This document shows, piece by piece, positions 13,173-24,722 of a DNA stretch of 64,000 bases. The position numbers were made by a program, and so were the translations under genes. The notes beneath the pieces are model-generated. The model was not told the DNA's origin and ran no database searches. It saw nothing but the letters and a program-made list of their open reading frames with translations. Source of the stretch: Ursus arctos (lineage: Eukaryota > Chordata > Mammalia > Carnivora > Ursidae); NCBI RefSeq assembly GCF_023065955.2, contig NW_026623019.1:17364350-17428349 (forward strand). The letters are read 5' to 3'. Position 1 is the stretch's first letter, and every line of letters begins with the position of its first letter.

Positions 13173-13757
13173 AAAAGTTATTGTTTTCTAAAAAGAAAAA
13201 AAACCTATTTCCTATCCTAAAGAAATTCGAAGAAGGTAATTTTCCAGTTACTATGGTCAATTAAAAAAAAAAAAAAAAACCAAAACAACAAAACCCTCCT
13301 TTTTACTAAATCTTTTTAGTGCAAGTACGTACAAATCTCTTACAAGTCAAGCAACATTTCTCCCTACAAGCCCATTACGCTGGTTGTTATTTTTAGGACA
13401 GCTAGTTAATGAATATTGTTCTGATTATACAAAACCAGAATCTCAACCAAAAGGTCGAGATCCCTTCATCAACGTGTATAGCTTCCTTCTTAGGAGGTGA
13501 GTGACCATTATCATTAAAACAAGTATAATGAATATCGAAACTGAGGTCTGTTTTCAGATGCTGTGTCTCCTGCCTATTGGTATACGCACTGTGCCTTGGG
13601 AAAGGCTCTAGAGAGAATTGTTGCATGAATGCTGCCATGAAATGGGCTATAAAAGGCTTAATTCGTTGTAGTTCAGGAGGAGTTGTTTTCTGGGCAGATG
13701 TTGTGAAAGTGAAAATGTACGGCTCAAAAACTTCAACCCAAACCTTTTGTTTTCCTA
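13173..13757. other. Unique intronic sequence with an A tract
   Basis: Contains a run of A near 13263-13280; otherwise unrecognised. Confidence 0.5.
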
Positions 13758-14335
13758 TGAATGGCTGGGTCCATGCAAAATTCTTATGTTAAATCTCTAA
13801 ACCTAAATATGATATATTTGGAGGTGGGGCCTTTGGGAGATAATTTGGTTTATATGAGGTGATGGGGATAAAGAGCACCCCTGAGAGGTTAGTGCCCTTC
13901 TAATAAGATGGAGAGACAGGAGAGTTTCCTCACTCTACCACATCAGGATACAACAGAAAGCGGCTCTCTGTAAGCCAGGAAGATGGCCCTCACCAGAATT
14001 CTACTGTGCTGGCACCATGACCTTGGAGTTCCCACTCCAGAGCTGCGAAAAATAAATGTCTGCTGTTTTAAGCTACCCAGCTTGTGTTTTTTTTTTTTAT
14101 AAATGTGTTTATAGATTTTATTTATTTGCCAGAGAGAGAGAAAAAGCACAAGCAGGGGAAGCAGCAGGCAGAGGGAGAAGCAGACTCCCTGCTAAGCAAG
14201 GAGCCCGATGCAAGACTCGAGCCCAGGAACCTGGGATCGTGACCTGAGCCAAAGGCAGGCACTTAACCGACTGAGCCACCCAGGTGTCCCCAGTCTGTGG
14301 TATCTTGTTATAGAAGCTCAAGCTAAGACACCTCC
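13758..14335 (+). mobile_element. MaLR-type (MLT1/MST-like) solo LTR, split by a SINE
   Basis: TTTGGAGGTGGGGCCTTTGG, GCCCTCACCAGAAT, AAATAAATGTCTGCTGTTTTAA and, after the SINE, CAGTCTGTGGTATCTTGTTATA follow the order of MaLR LTRs. No internal or coding region is attached. A SINE at 14090-14291 interrupts it. Confidence 0.75.
14090..14291 (-). mobile_element. CAN-SINE inserted in the LTR
   Basis: T tract, TTTTATTTATTTGCCAGAGA, and final TGAGCCACCCAGGTGTCCCC. Flanks CCAGCTTGTG and CCAGTCTGTGG are the diverged duplication of the LTR target. Confidence 0.93.
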
Positions 14336-14831
14336 CTTTCCTTATCTGGAAAATAATGGATTTGCATGGAATGACTTGAGATTCTTTGAAGCTTCAATCT
14401 ATTATAATAAAAGGAAGACCAATTACCACAGATGTAGAGTAAAAGAATTTCAAATTATTCACTGGCTCACACACACCAGAGATATCAAGTGACATGCTGA
14501 AAAGGCACAAATAAGAAATCAGAGTAAGTGACATTCTGCAAACAGAAGCCACCATAAATGAATGAACAGGGAAAGGGGCTTCAAGAAACCACTCTTTGAG
14601 GCAGATGATACAAGTAAGCGTGTATGGGAGTTGCGATGACTTAGTCAAAGTTCCAGAGGAAGTGATGCTGGGTCTAACCCATTCAGATGTGTCTTAGGCA
14701 GTTTATCATTTGTGCCTCATCAAGATTGGTTAAGAAACCAGAAGGTAGTTTCTTAAGGAGACCAACTCCAAAGACCCTCACAAACTTTTCTGACTGCTGA
14801 GTATCTCTTCAGGGAATGCACGCTGCTCTGT

Positions 14832-15244
14832 ATTGTTTCCTAGGGATGCCGCAACAAAACACCGACTGGGTAGCTTAGCCAAGAGAAATGCTCCTATTTC
14901 TGGAGGCCGGGAAGTCCAAGATCAAGGTGCTGACCATTTCCTTTCCTGTTAAGAGCTTTCTTGCTCGCTTGTAGATGGTCACCTTCTCACCGTCCTCACA
15001 TGGTGGGGGAAAGAGAGAAAGAGATGTGTGGGGGCAGACAGAGACAGACAGAGAAAGAAGAGGAACTCATATGCTCTCTGATGTGTCTTTGTAAGGGCAC
15101 TAATCTCATTGGACCAGGGCCCCATTCTCATAACCTCATCTGACCCTATTTACTTCCCAAAGGCTCATCTTCAAATACATCGCATTGAGGATTAAGGCTT
15201 CATCATATGAATTTAGGAGGGACACAATCATTCAGCCCATAACA
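14832..15244 (-). mobile_element. MaLR-type LTR, antisense
   Basis: The reverse complement begins TGTTATGGGCTGAATGATTG and contains GATTAGTGCCCTTACAAAGA; on the plus strand GATGGTCACCTTCTCACCGT and the CCCATAACA end fit an MLT1/MST-like LTR in the opposite orientation to the one at 13.76 kb. Confidence 0.7.
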
Positions 15245-15566
15245 TGCCACAGACTAAAGCTAAATAAGCCATTTATTCATTAATGCCAACATCTATATGA
15301 GTTTAACTGCAGGCAACCAAATAAACTACTTCTGTTACATATTTTTGTTATGTCATAGACTAGAGCAGAGAAAAACAAGAATCATCTACTGAAAGTATTT
15401 GTGAGATAGAATATTGGACTCTTGCCTGTGATGGGGCAGACAGGATTTTACAGATGAGTGCCACCAATTTTTCCCCTCTCACTTGTGTTAAAAAGGATTC
15501 TCATTTCAATCAAGGTGGTCCCCCTCTCTTTCCTTCAAGAATGGTTTTGCCCTTGTCAAACTGGGG

Positions 15567-15762
15567 TTTTTTTTTTTAAAGATTTTATTTATTTGACAGA
15601 GATAGAGACAGCCAGCGAGAGAGGGGACACAAGCAGGGGGAGTGGGAGAGGAAGAAGCAGGCTCATAGCAGAAGAGCCTGATGTGGGGCTCGATCCCATA
15701 ACTCCGGGATCACGCCCTGAGCCGAAGGCAGACGCTCAACCGCTGTGCCACCCAGGCGCCCC
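15567..15762 (-). mobile_element. CAN-SINE, young subtype, antisense
   Basis: Complete from AAAGATTTTATTTATTTGAC to CACCCAGGCGCCCC. Duplication TCAAACTGGGG at 15556-15566 and 15769-15779. Confidence 0.96.
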
Positions 15763-15779
15763 GATTACTCAAACTGGGG

Positions 15780-16854
15780 TTTTAATAACGCAGTATCAGA
15801 ATAAAGGAGTAGATGTGGATAAAGACACACTCGGACTATACCATGTAGTTTATGGCTTTAATGCAGTTACATTCCTTTGAGTCCGTCTTATTCTAAAGTA
15901 CTTTTAAGAAGCAGCTAGAAAAGTAGTAACTAAGATTGTGGCTGTCAAGAACTAAGATCTGAGATTTGACTCTACTTGAAAGCTAACAAGTTAGCTGCCA
16001 GTTTTCAAGGATGATGGCAGAAGACCTAAGACTCCAGGGTCCAAGACAATGGACTTTTTTCTTAGAGTAAAAGGAAGCATGAACATTGGCAAATTTTTAT
16101 CAGTTCTCCTGCCCCCAAGGTCCAAGGAGCCCATGTGAACAGGTCTGAATGGATACCTACAAGTTCTGTGGCTGCATTACAAGAGAGGAACTCTGAGCTT
16201 AGGAAACTTGAATCCTATATAGCAGGCAATAAGAATATCTGCTTTTTATCTGGAGAAAGACACTTTATTTTTCAAGACTATTTATTATACCAACATCCTT
16301 GAAACTAAAGTCCTAGAAAAGGGCAGTTAGTAGCTCACTTATGAGACATGCAGAAGTATGAGAGGTCCATGGGAAATTGCCTCCCAACACTGGCCGTGGA
16401 GGTGGAAAGCAGACATTGCAGACAATGAACATCCCTTGGCTTTAACTGTCCTCCCTTTGTACTGCACTCTTTCCAGCCTTTTCTTACGTGTCATCTCCAG
16501 ACAAAAAGAAAGAGGCAAAGCCAACACAATGAAAGTGAGAATTCATTTTTATGCTGGTGGTGAATTTGAGTAATTTTTCTTCTTGCACACAAGTATAGCC
16601 ATGATGTTTAAGTTAAAAATGAGGCAAGATTATTCTGGGTGGCCCAAACAGCATTTAGTGTTTGGATTTCTACACCAAGCTGCCATTATGTTCACAAATC
16701 TACTCAGAATGCTCTCATGATGTAGAAGTTTCTAAATTTCAAGTGCTCCCCAGATGCAAAATATTAAGACCCATATCAACACACAATTTAAAAAATCAAT
16801 GAAAAACTAAAAAGGTAACAACAGATAATATGATCGTTGAAAATAATATAAACA
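15780..16854. other. Unique intronic sequence
   Basis: No repeat or coding signal recognised. Confidence 0.5.
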
Positions 16855-17215
16855 AGAGTTATTGAATGGTTATTTAAACTCAGGAGTTATGCTAAAGACC
16901 TAATATTATCTTACTTCATTTTACAAATAAGGAAATGAGTCCTAAAAGAAATTAAGTTACTCTGGGGCACCTGGGTGGCTCAGTCAGTTAAGCATCTGAC
17001 TTCGGCTCAGGTCATCATCTCCAGGTCCTGGGATGGAACCCCAGGTCAAGCTCCCAACTCAGTGGGGAGTCTGTTTCTCCCTCTCCCTCTCCCCCGGCTT
17101 GTGTTCTCTCTCTCTCTCTCATAAATAAAATCTTAAAAAACAAAAGAAATTAAGTTACTCATCAAGGGTCATACAGACAATAACAGATGGAGTATAGAAA
17201 AACTGAGCTCTTAAC
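16855..17215 (-). mobile_element. MIR, antisense, split by a SINE
   Basis: CTTCATTTTACAAATAAGGAAATGAG before the SINE and AAGTTACTCATCAAGGGTCA after it are the two halves of the antisense MIR core (TTTTACAGATGAGGAAACTGAGG ... AAGTGACTTGCCCAAGGTCA). Confidence 0.75.
16963..17141 (+). mobile_element. CAN-SINE inserted in a MIR
   Basis: Head GGGGCACCTGGGTGGCTCAG to AAATAAAATCTTAAAAAAC. Perfect 19-base duplication AAAAGAAATTAAGTTACTC at 16944-16962 and 17142-17160. Confidence 0.96.
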
Positions 17216-17879
17216 ACAAGCTACCATTTTGTGTCTGACAGGAAAAAAAAAAAAAAGATCACACCCACCCACAGAAACAAAAACAAAATCCTCACTGAGA
17301 CCATGGCTAGCAGGTAGCCAAGGTGACAACTATGGAAAATGTTTTCACCCACGATCCTGTTCCAGGTCATTTCTGTCAACCTGGAAAGGTAGGCAGCTCC
17401 AAACACAATCTGTATCTAGCAAGGCCAAAAATCCTCCCTGAGAGATCTCACACTATTTGAGTCTAAAACCAGGCAAAATGTGTAATAAATAAAAACACAA
17501 AAAAAGCCCTAGTAACCAAAACCTTAAATGCAAGCAAATACAGACACACAGGCGAAAGAAAGGAAGACAAACACTTGCTCATGCATGGGCTTGTAGAACA
17601 TCAACTGGCTTCAGGAAAATTCCATTTTAATTTGGTATGTGCTGATCATCTGCTACTAAATTGTTCCCAATGCTCCCCCCCACCCACCGGCTTTTCCTTG
17701 AACAAAACAGCATCATTAAGAATTTTAATCCAGTTGGAAAACATGTTGGGGATGAGAGCAACATTCTCATTAAAGATTAGCAGCTGTTCCTCTCACAGCA
17801 TAGGGGACGAAACAGCAGCTAACGGTGTAGTCAGAGAGAGGAGCAGAGCGGTTATTGCTGCCCTTGTTTAGAAATAGAC
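17216..17879. other. Unique intronic sequence
   Basis: Holds an A tract near 17242 and otherwise unrecognised sequence. Confidence 0.5.
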
Positions 17880-18380
17880 TATTAGTCAGAGTAGGCTAGG
17901 CTCTGTTGCAGTAACAAACAAAACCCAAGATCGTGGTGACTTAGCATAGTGAAAACTTCTTTTTCACTCATATATCAAGTCCAGTGTACATGTTCATAGT
18001 TGGGCAGCTTTCCTCTAAGTGGTGACTCAAACCATAGGGCACTTTTCATCTTGTAGTTCTGCTCTCTGTAGCTAATGACCTCAAATAGGACTATGGAAAA
18101 AGATAAAAAGGATTGGGAATGGGAAATGTTTTATGGGCTACATTTTTTATTGCCAAATAGGTGGTAGTTCCATAAGTAGAAACAGAAGATTGTAAATAAT
18201 TTCCTTAAGAGTGATTTCCCTGCAATGGCTAAAAAGCCTGATGTCCCAATTAATGAACGGAGATGGTGCACATCCCTTCCACCCACAGTCCAATGACCAA
18301 CACTAGACACATATTCCATCCACCTGTCGCTGTCACACAAGGTCAGCCCAACTCCCATGGATCCTCCATTCTTGGGGTGT
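17880..18380. mobile_element. Ancient interspersed repeat, family unresolved
   Basis: TGGTGACTTAGCATAGTGAAAA, TTTTTCACTCATATATCAAG, then CACCCACAGTCCAATGACCA and ACTAGACACATATTCCATCC match the order of a common ancient repeat (...GTTTATTTCTCACTCA...CATTGGCCAGAACTAGTCACATG...) that I cannot name with certainty. Confidence 0.4.
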
Positions 18381-19570
18381 CTAGGCAACTAACATGAATT
18401 TTCCAATTCTAGGTCAATGTCTACAAAATGCCAACAGGAAGGTAAATTCTTAATTTTCAGAATGTATCCTCAAAATTTCTCTCATCTTTCACATTCCTCT
18501 TTGTATCTTCCACACAGAAAACGTTCCTTGAGACGTTCCTAGTCTCAACACTGCATCCAGAAAAGCCCTCCTGACACGGCTCTTCTCTTTCTTCTCCCCC
18601 ACTTCAGTTCTGGACTGTCAGTCAACTTGGCCTTCCTCCCTACCTTAGCATTCTCTCTGAATCATCCGCTACCTAGATTCTTCCCATTTACAGCCTACCA
18701 GCTGACCTAGTCAAAAAGAATATTGTTTTTTTGGCTAGGAAGATGGGGGTGGTAGATTGCAAATATTCCCATAATCATAATTTACTGTAAATGCTGAAAG
18801 TATGTAAAGCAATAGAAGCCAGGCTGCCTCCTAAAGGATTATGAACTTGGAAAGACCAGAGGGTTTAAAAGTCCCATTTCACCAAAAATCCACTTATATT
18901 TGTCAATCTTTTCTCTGTACATGCAGTTCTTGGCACAGAGAAAGTTCTCAATTGCCTATGGAATAAAGTTCTCAAGCTGCTGAAACAAATGTGACAGAAC
19001 CTTTACACAGTAAGACATATGACTGGTCACTTGATTCCATCAGTCCCCAAATTAACCAACAACTTTTTAAAGAATAAACTCTCCCAGTGCCTCTCATTAT
19101 CCCTAATTGGGATGTCAAGAGAAAATGCTCCTTAAACCAGTAAAGAGCAATCAGTCTCGAGGGACTTTTTTTTTAATAGTCTAGGATATCAGAAGCACCT
19201 TCTTTCTTTCTGTACGTAAGTACCCCAGATTTGTCAAGATCTTGATCAGTTCTTCCCCCCTCCGGGAACACTTGGTCAAGCCCGAAGCCTTGGGAAACAG
19301 CACGTTCTGCTCTACCCTCACCATGCACTCAGCGGGTAGTTCATGCTGCTGTAGGTCACCACTCCACGCACGTGCCCCTTCTCCAAGAAGATGGGACCCT
19401 CTGTTACGGCAGGATGACCAAGCAGGAGCTGAAGCCCCTCCCCCCACCCCATTTCACACAGCTTTTTGTCCCTTCATCAACCTATTTATCACCACATACA
19501 GTTTATGCTTAGCAACTCCCAACTCAACGTTAGTGATTGAAAATGAAATACATAGCATTACACAGATTAT
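18381..19570. other. Unique intronic sequence
   Basis: No confident element. Confidence 0.5.
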
Positions 19571-19583
19571 TGCATATTTTTTA

Positions 19584-19758
19584 AGTTTTTTTTTAAGATT
19601 TTTATTTATTTAATTGAGAGAGAGAGAGAGAGAGAGCAGGGGCAGAGGGAGAGTCAGAAGCAGACTCCCTGCTGAGCACGGAGCCCAATGTGGGATTCGA
19701 TCCCAGGACCCTGGGATCTGAAAGCAGACACTTAACGGACTGAGCCACCCAGGCACCC
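19584..19758 (-). mobile_element. CAN-SINE, antisense
   Basis: TTTAAGATTTTTATTTATTT to GAGCCACCCAGGCACCC, with a (GA) run. Diverged duplication AGATTATTGCATATT / AGATGATTGAATATT. About 14 bases between the CTGGGATC and GAAAGCAG motifs are lost. Confidence 0.93.
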
Positions 19759-19772
19759 AGATGATTGAATAT

Positions 19773-20816
19773 TACATTTAGGTTATATGTACATACAAGT
19801 GTATTTGTTTAAATAATGAGTGAAGAATTTTTCAATACTCAAGGCTTCACTATGAATGCAAGCCTTCAAAGTAGTACAGAATCATCAGTTCTTTTGGTGT
19901 TATTTTCCTTTTTTATCAGAGAAAGCCCACAGTACAAGAGATAGCATAGAGTCAAAGGGAGCAAGCAAGATCTTTTGTTTCATTATCGTAACTCAAATAT
20001 TTTCTCCATCTTGGAGCCACATTTTATGGTATAAATGTGAAATGAAAGAACAAAGGTTCTGTCTGAAAATTCATAGTTCTTAGTCATGGAGTAATATGGG
20101 AAGTGCTCAATCTGTAGTATTTATGCCAGGATACAAGTAACTTAAGCATGTAAGACTTTGTCAACCTCACCAGTGGCTATTATAAAACGTGTAGTATTCA
20201 CAGAGCAATAAAGTAAGTGGAAACATAATTCACATGAGAGATCAAGGATATCACTATTCTGGATTTTTTTTGCAAGTGACTGATCCAAGAAGGTGTCTCT
20301 TCCATGTTCAAATGGCTTGGTCTTGGCCCACTAAGGGTAGAACGATGGGTGATAGTCACAAGATTAGTAACGTATATGGCAGGAGCACTGACTAATCAAA
20401 ACAGATGCTATTCCACTGTAGTGGCTGGAATGGAGCCAAGGAAACTTAGTAGGGAAAAATCTAGAGTATTCCAGAAGTGAGGCTCTGATGGCTAGGTTTT
20501 TAGCCTCAGGGGGAGAGGGTACTCTGGCTAATGGCTATTTACCAATTAGCATAAGAGTACATCAGTGTGTAGCACCTAGTAGGAGAGCGCTGGCGCTCCC
20601 CCGCTGATTATCAGCACTGGTTACAGCTCTTTCTCAAGCACAAGACCAAGACCCTAGAGCACTAGAGAGAAAACATTTATCTAAGTCATGACTCCCGGCC
20701 CTGTCATTTATACCACCATCTGGATAGGCTCAGAATCATCAAGGCCTCATCTTTATCCTAAAAGAAACAATTCAAGTCAGTGCCCAGATGAAACTATAGC
20801 CTTACTTCTAGTTGTT
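19773..20816. other. Unique intronic sequence
   Basis: No recognised element. Confidence 0.5.
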
Positions 20817-21000
20817 TAAGAGAGAGCACGCAAATGAGCTCACAATGAGGAGGCAGGAGGAGCAGAGAGGGAGAGGGAGAATCTTAAGCAGGCTCCATGC
20901 TCAGCACAGAGCCTGACTTGAGGCTTGTTCTCACGACCCTGAGGTCATGACCTGAGCCCAAGAGTCAGATGCTTAACTGACTGAGCCACCCAGGCACCCC
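20817..21000 (-). mobile_element. CAN-SINE, old, antisense
   Basis: GA-rich start, CAGGCTCCATGCTCAGCACAGA, and the head complement ACTGAGCCACCCAGGCACCCC ending at 21000. Confidence 0.9.
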
Positions 21001-21119
21001 AATACACCCTGCTCTGTGTCACAGCAAAGTCCTCTCTCTGAATATCTAAGACGAAGACAATAAATCTCATTCCCAATTTCAAGCCTGTTATCTACATTTA
21101 TATAAACATATCAATTTCA

Positions 21120-22065
21120 AAGCCTAAAAACAGAGCTCTTGATTCCCTGTCCCCCACACCTCCTTGCTGCTTCTAAACCCATTTTTCCCCTCTCACCCAT
21201 CTGCATAAATGGCACCACTACTGACCCAGTCACTCAAGCCAAAAACTCAAGGATCATTTTGATTCTGGCCTTGTATACCCTTGGGCCATCTACCAATACA
21301 TCCGATCAATCAAGTCTACCTTCGACACATATATGAAACATCTAACCAACTCAACTTTCATAATTCCTATGCTAGTCCAAGTCACCATGACAGGTCACCC
21401 AGACTATCCCATAGCATTTTGACTGGTCTTCCTGTTTCCACTCTGACTAAACACTGACTAAACTCTATTCTCTGTCCAGCACAGTTTTTCTTCATAAAAA
21501 CAATCAAATCACCTCCCTCTGCCAACCTTTGTTTTCCCTTGGCCTTCCACTGCACTTACAATGAAATCCGAACTCCTATTTCCCCAACTGTGCTTCCTGT
21601 CACCTCCTCTCTCATTCAGCTCAACACAAAGCCTTTAGCTCTTTCTCAGAACCACAGAGCCCACTTCTACCTCCGGCCGTCTTCCAGGTCAAACTGCTGT
21701 GTCATCCCTGGTACACGGTTTCCCAGGTCTTCGTGTAGCTTGTCCTCTCTCAACCCCATCTCCCTTCAATAGCCACCTCTTCAGAGAAGCCTTCCTATAA
21801 AAACTAGACCCACCAATGTCCGGGGCCCTTCAGTCTCTACTCTGCAACCCCTTGCTCCCCTTTATTTTTCGTCATGGTACTCAGCTAGCCTAAACTCACC
21901 CACACATCTATTTATTGTTGTGCTTCATTCTAAGCCCCATGAAGGCAGAGGCCATGAATTATTCTCTTCTGAATCCCACATGTCTAGAACAGGACCTGGC
22001 CCACAGTAAGCTCTTGGAGATTTGCAAAGCAATCTTTTTTTTTAAACCCACTAAAGCATGTTCAC
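21120..22065 (+). mobile_element. L2 LINE, long 3' portion
   Basis: Follows the L2 3' consensus for over 900 bases: ATAAATGGCACCACTACTGACC, GTCACTCAAGCCAAAAACTC, CTGGTCTTCCTGTTTCCACTC, CCTTCCACTGCACTTACAATG, CAGAGAAGCCTTCCTATAAA, GCCCCATGAAGGCAGAGGCC, and CTGGCCCACAGTAAGCTCTT. The frame is broken by many stops; a relic. Confidence 0.85.
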
Positions 22066-22304
22066 TTGCTGAAATTCCTTCTTTGATATGCACACATTAT
22101 TTTAACATTACGTTGCCTTTCTGATGCTTTAATTCTTAGCTTAGAGTGCATTCTCCATGCTACTTAAGCAGAGAAGAAACATGTAATCTCATGGCAAATC
22201 ATTTAAGGGGTACAGGTACTTATCATAGATTTCTAGAATTTCAGAGCTGACATTTTAGAGATCATTCATCACCATGGGCTCATTTTCTGGTAGCTCTCAG
22301 GAGT

Positions 22305-22642
22305 TCAGAGCCGTGCAATCCAGTCCAGTAGCCAGTAACTAAATGGTGCCATTGAACACTTCAAATGCGGGTCATCTGATGTGCTTGAATGTAAAATATA
22401 CGTCAGGTTTCATTGATTTAATATGGAAAAAAATAGAAGATCTCATTCCTAAATAGTACTGATCACATGTTGAGTAATTATATTGATCTACTGGGTTAAA
22501 CAGAATACGTTATTCAAATCAATTTTGCCAGTTTTTTTATGTTTTGGGTTTTTTTTTTTTAACGTGACTACTTCAAAGTTTTAAATTACATGTGTGGCTC
22601 ACACTTGCAGCTAACATTCTATTTCCATTGGAGAGCACCGGT
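22305..22642. mobile_element. Non-autonomous hAT-like DNA transposon relic
   Basis: CAGTCCAGTAGCCAGTAACT and TTGAACACTTCAAATG near the left end, and ACATGTGTGGCTCACACTTG plus CCATTGGAGAGCACCG at the right end, match the palindromic MER-type element with TAGCCACATGTGGCT arms. Confidence 0.55.
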
Positions 22643-22799
22643 TCAGTGAGATTAAAGGACTAACCTAAAGACACTGCACTGCGATGGAGGACACAGGACC
22701 ACACACCAGACCACTGCCTCCATTCGGACGGATTTCCAATGCCCAACCCAGCCACGGATGCTCTAAGATGGGTTCTCTCCAGGGGCAGTAGGGAAGAGT

Positions 22800-23005
22800 A
22801 GTAAGAGTAAGGAATTCCTAGAACCAAACTGTCTGGGTCAATCAAATCCCAGCCCCACACTTAATGACTCTGGACAGCTCATTTCATCTTTCTTTACCTC
22901 AGTTTCCTCATCAGTATGATGGAAAAAAGTTTATCGCATATCTCACTAACTTGCAAGGATGAAATCAGCTAATAGATAGGTAACACTGACTATATGCCAG
23001 ATAGG
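22800..23005 (+). mobile_element. MIR SINE
   Basis: CTGTCTGGGTCAATCAAATCCCAGC, CTCAGTTTCCTCATCAGTATGATGG and the GATGAAATCAGCTAATA stretch follow the MIR core in order. Confidence 0.75.
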
Positions 23006-23350
23006 ATTCTAAGGGGTTAAGTTTATTGCTATTATTATTAAAACGTTCTTCTACTCTAAAATAAATGGAAGGCTGGAAGGCGTCTGGCTAATGACAAATC
23101 GTGTTAGTCTAGGAGCCATTTTTACGTCAAAAGATATTTCCAACATCAGAGGTTCTGGTCAGATTACCAAGGCAATACATTTCTGTCCCTGACAAACCTG
23201 TTCTAACACCCTGAGATTATTGCACATATAAAGTCTCATGTTACATGAAAACTCAAACACAGAGAACAAAGGAATGCGAAGAACTTTCTGCCACTTATCA
23301 CCAAGGCAAACAGCAACCAGATACTTTCTTCAGTTGTGCTGGAGGCACGC

Positions 23351-23368
23351 CACACACACACACACACA
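23351..23368. repeat. (CA)9 microsatellite
   Basis: Nine perfect CA units. Confidence 0.95.
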
Positions 23369-23419
23369 GTCTATCTTAAGTGATCAAGGTAACTAACACT
23401 TCCTCTATGATTGAAGAGT

Positions 23420-23585
23420 TACCATGGCAACTCAGAGCTAGAAGAACTTCTAGACTGCTCCATCCAGCCTTCTCATTTTATGGATGAGAAGCCTCTATGA
23501 TTTTGTGACTTGCCCAAGGTCACACGACAAATGAAAAGCCAAACTGGGATTGATACCAAAGATTTTTGGCAACTCATCCACAAGG
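23420..23585 (-). mobile_element. MIR-class SINE, antisense
   Basis: TCATTTTATGGATGAGAAGCC followed by GACTTGCCCAAGGTCACACG and AAACTGGGATTGATACC is the antisense MIR core and head. Confidence 0.75.
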
Positions 23586-24488
23586 CTTTAACAACATCCA
23601 GCTTTTTCAGGTACTGGAAAGTTTAAAAGTATTAAGGGAGAAAGCAATTCATTAAACAGGCCACGCAGCAAGTCTAATAAGGAATGTTTAGAATTCTGGA
23701 AAAGACACAAATTAGAAATATTTCTAATTATAGCTCAAGGAGATATAAGATACTGAGTTTCCATAATCACGATAAACACAAAACCCTTTGTTTTAGCCAA
23801 TACGATTCTCCTTAAAGAGGAAGAGGACTTCAAAAAGAAATTCAGATGCTCCACTCGTACACTTTAAACAGATGAATGTACTTTTCCTGGGTAGTAACTT
23901 TTCCGGCCATTTTCTGATTTGTACCAAGATACAACTCCATTGCAGACAGAAGTGGTTTAATTCTAACAGCAGATTTAAGTTCCCTTTAAGTGCTAATTGA
24001 TTTCAATTTATCTGGTGGAGGTGCCGGTCTGTGTGCATGTGTACCTCCACGCACCCGCACGCACAGGATAAATGTGTTCTACTGGGGCCATTCCTCACTG
24101 AGAGAGGCGACCTTTACTGTCCAATGTTATCCTGCAGAGCTTATGTCAAGTAAACCAGAGCTTCCTCCTCGTTTTCTCCACCTGTCCATCCCCTAATGCC
24201 TACACAAATGATTAAGCAAGGAAGAAAAACTTCATTACCCTAAATGAATGCTAATTTGAAAATGGTCAAGGAAAATTCAAGTAGTTTTCTCATGCACGAG
24301 CTACCTATAGTCCACAATTCCACAGCGACAAAGACAAGATATTAAAAGGAGTGATTCAATCAACTTCTAGACATTTTAGAAGCAGCAACATTTAAACCCA
24401 AATACTTGCTGTGAAGGTTGGCAGCCGGTGTGGCATTTTTGGTAGTTCATGCTTCGTGATTAGGACTTTGTATTTTATTCACTCCATT
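23586..24488. other. Unique intronic sequence
   Basis: No recognised element. Confidence 0.5.
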
Positions 24489-24498
24489 TCATCTTGCT

Positions 24499-24712
24499 AT
24501 TTACATATTTTTCAGAGAGAGAGAGCACACACATGAGCAGGGGAGGGTTGGGGGGGAGAGGAGGGGAGGAGCAGAGCGAGAGGGAGAATCCTAAGCAGGC
24601 CCCAAGCCCAGTGCAGAGCCAGACTCAGGACTCGATCTCACGATCCTAAGATCATGACCTGAGCCAAAAACAAGAGTCAGGCCCTTAACCAAGGGAGCTA
24701 TCCAGGTGCCCC
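24499..24712 (-). mobile_element. CAN-SINE, old, antisense
   Basis: GA-rich start with an expanded G-rich body and head complement ATCCAGGTGCCCC. Duplication TCATCTTGCT at 24489-24498 and 24713-24722. Confidence 0.92.
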
Positions 24713-24722
24713 TCATCTTGCT

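Noticed and set aside
15458..15880. 140-codon open frame with a TEIETASERG-type stretch, also seen at several other places
   Set aside because: This recurring peptide is the antisense translation of the CAN-SINE body, not a gene family.
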